Assembly (NCBI GenBank): GCA_023299945.1
Contig: JALZVZ010000065.1
Span: 1-8,529, forward strand
Direction of reading: 5' to 3'
DNA: 8,529 nucleotides
Source of the DNA: Altererythrobacter sp.
Lineage (GTDB): Bacteria; Pseudomonadota; Alphaproteobacteria; Sphingomonadales; Sphingomonadaceae
Shown: piece by piece, positions 7,239-8,529 of the stretch
Numbering within the stretch: position 1 is the first letter of the stretch
Layout of the letters: each line of letters opens with the position of its first letter
Program-made: the position numbers and the translations under genes
Notes under the pieces: model-generated
Database searches by the model: none
What the model saw: only the letters and a program-made list of their open reading frames with translations
What the model was told of the DNA's origin: nothing

Positions 7239-7251
7239 CCCCTGTCTCAAA
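7219..7251. repeat. Two interleaved inverted repeats after the recJ stop
   Basis: TTTGAGA (7223-7229) and TCTCAAA (7245-7251) form a 7-bp stem with a 15-nt loop directly after the recJ stop. GGGGTT (7219-7224) and AACCCC (7237-7242) form a 6-bp stem. The two share bases and cannot form together. No T run follows either, so neither is a standard intrinsic terminator. The -35 element of the tRNA promoter lies inside them. Confidence 0.45.
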
Positions 7252-8529
7252 TCAATCTGCAAATGCTGCGTCTTCTAAATGGAGTTCTGCCTGTTCGCGC
7301 GGCCCCCAATCATCGATTTTCGCGCGGCCCGCTAGGTAAAATTTACGTCCTTGAAAGCGGTGGAGCAGGGTTTGCGCCATCTCTGTTTCAGCCGCTCTAA
7401 ATGCGATACATTTTAAAGAACGCCCGTCTTCGCCAGCGGCTATCACGCGCAAATGATCTTTGCCCACAATATCGGCTTTTACAATTCTTACTGGACCAAC
7501 CGCCAGCCTCGGCCCGGGCCAGCCAATGCCGTAAGGCCCTGCTTTATCGAGCGTTCGCACGAGGTCTGGGGTTAAGCCGCCCGGTGCGACGGACAAATCC
7601 AATTGCATGGTTTGGCCTTGCCGTGCTTTCCCAATGTCGCTGGCCAAACGGTCATCGAGGAATTGTGTGAAAGCGGCGATTTTATCCTCCGTCACGCTCA
7701 TCCCCGCAGCCATAGCGTGCCCGCCACCTGCAACAAGCAAGCCTTCTTCGCGGGCTGCAATAATAGCCGCACCCAAGTCCACACCGGAAATTGAACGACC
7801 CGAACCTTTTCCGGTTCCATCAGACGCATCAAGCGCAATGATGATCGAAGGCTTGCCGGTTTTTTCTTTGATTCGGCCTGCGACAATTCCAATTACTCCA
7901 GGATGCCAGCCTTCACCGGCAATCACATGGACCTGTGCGTTGTGTTGATGGGCGAGCTGCGCTTCGGCGGCCTCTTGCACTTCTGCTTCGATTAAGCGGC
8001 GATCTTCATTGAGGGAGGACAATTGCTCGGCAATCTCGCGCGCTTCGTCAGGGTCGGTGGTGGTCAGCAAGCGGACTCCCAATGTCGCCTCACCCACGCG
8101 CCCGCCAGCATTGATGCGCGGGCCCAAGGCAAAGCCAAGGTCGCTGCATTGCGGGGCACGTTTTAGGCGGCTTGCATCGATTAGAGCCGCCATACCTATG
8201 CGTTCACGCCGCGCCATAACTTTCAAACCTTGCGCCACGAATGCGCGGTTGAGGCCGTGCAGAGCTGCTACGTCGGCCACTGTGCCCAGTGCAACCAAAT
8301 CCAGCAGGCTCATCAAATTGGGCTCATCGCGGCCATCAAAAAAGTCTTTCGTGCGCAGCAAACGGACCAATGCTATTGCGAGCAAGAAGGCCACGCCAAC
8401 AGCCGCAAGATGCCCGTGAGCCGCTGCGATATCATTTTCATCCAAGCGGTTAGGGTTGACCAGCGCCACCGTTTTGGGAAGTTCAGGAGAGCATTTGTGA
8501 TGATCCACCACGATGACATCGACACCAAA
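7252..8529 (-). CDS. recJ: Single-stranded-DNA-specific exonuclease RecJ, 5' end outside window
   Basis: The frame is open from the right edge to a TGA at 7252-7254, giving 425 residues of a protein usually near 580-600. RecJ degrades single-stranded DNA 5' to 3' in the RecF recombination pathway, mismatch repair and base-excision repair, using Mn/Mg in a DHH-family site. The fragment begins FGVDVIVVDHH, so the DHH motif is at its very start (residues 9-11); the preceding DXD motifs are off the edge. LVALGTVADVA (about 78-88) is the next DHH-family motif, then GPRINAGGR. The DHHA1 domain shows GWHPGVIGIVAGRI (about 207-220), GSGRSI and GGGHAMAAG (about 268-276). The last 110 or so residues fit the RecJ OB domain, ending near ELHLEDAAF. 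A GTG in the DHH region (8509-8511) is an internal Val codon, not the start. The tRNA-Glu gene follows 63 bp after the stop. Confidence 0.95.
   Translation of the reverse strand, partial: FGVDVIVVDHHKCSPELPKTVALVNPNRLDENDIAAAHGHLAAVGVAFLLAIALVRLLRTKDFFDGRDEPNLMSLLDLVALGTVADVAALHGLNRAFVAQGLKVMARRERIGMAALIDASRLKRAPQCSDLGFALGPRINAGGRVGEATLGVRLLTTTDPDEAREIAEQLSSLNEDRRLIEAEVQEAAEAQLAHQHNAQVHVIAGEGWHPGVIGIVAGRIKEKTGKPSIIIALDASDGTGKGSGRSISGVDLGAAIIAAREEGLLVAGGGHAMAAGMSVTEDKIAAFTQFLDDRLASDIGKARQGQTMQLDLSVAPGGLTPDLVRTLDKAGPYGIGWPGPRLAVGPVRIVKADIVGKDHLRVIAAGEDGRSLKCIAFRAAETEMAQTLLHRFQGRKFYLAGRAKIDDWGPREQAELHLEDAAFAD

Noticed and set aside
8009..8419. 136-codon open frame on the + strand opposite recJ
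   Set aside because: Antisense to conserved RecJ motifs; Arg/Ser/Ala-rich low-information product.
1..8529. CRISPR array, insertion sequence, prophage or novel defence-type system
   Set aside because: No spaced direct repeats, transposase, integrase or unassigned long gene; every long frame on the coding strand is an identified housekeeping gene and the gaps are at most 136 bp.

Overview
The window looks like core chromosome of an alphaproteobacterium, most likely of the order Sphingomonadales (Erythrobacter/Sphingomonas type). The grounds are a DnaE2 (ImuC) translesion polymerase ending in PKSRDFH, long PstC and PstA permeases with extra N-terminal and periplasmic segments of the kind seen in alphaproteobacteria, and the gene order phoR-pstC-pstA-pstB-phoU-phoB, which Caulobacter also has. 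The taxonomic placement is inference; no 16S or other marker gene is present.

Layout: on the + strand, 1-789 is the 3' end of dnaE2, cut by the left edge. Everything else is on the - strand. From right to left these are recJ (8529-7252, 5' end outside the window), a 63-bp gap holding a promoter, tRNA-Glu(UUC) (7188-7114), a 136-bp gap, phoR (6977-5697), a 108-bp gap with a Pho box, and then the tightly packed run pstC, pstA, pstB, phoU, phoB (5588-802). The coding ends of dnaE2 and phoB face each other across 12 bp.

How it works together: PstC, PstA and PstB are the membrane channel and ATPase of the high-affinity phosphate importer. PhoU links transporter state to the sensor kinase PhoR, and PhoR phosphorylates PhoB, which binds Pho boxes when phosphate is short. 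A good Pho box (CTGTCAC-AATA-GTGTCGC on the - strand) lies just after the phoR stop and ahead of pstC. This implies that pstCAB-phoU-phoB is autoinduced from inside the cluster while phoR lies outside that promoter. The periplasmic phosphate-binding protein gene pstS is not in the window. dnaE2 (mutagenic DNA repair) and recJ (5'-3' single-strand exonuclease) are unrelated flanking genes.

I see no mobile element, CRISPR array, prophage or clearly novel system. The less ordinary observations are small-scale: the internal Pho box, an 8-bp inverted repeat using the 3' end of the tRNA, overlapping inverted repeats around the tRNA promoter, and a GTG-GTG start at pstB.
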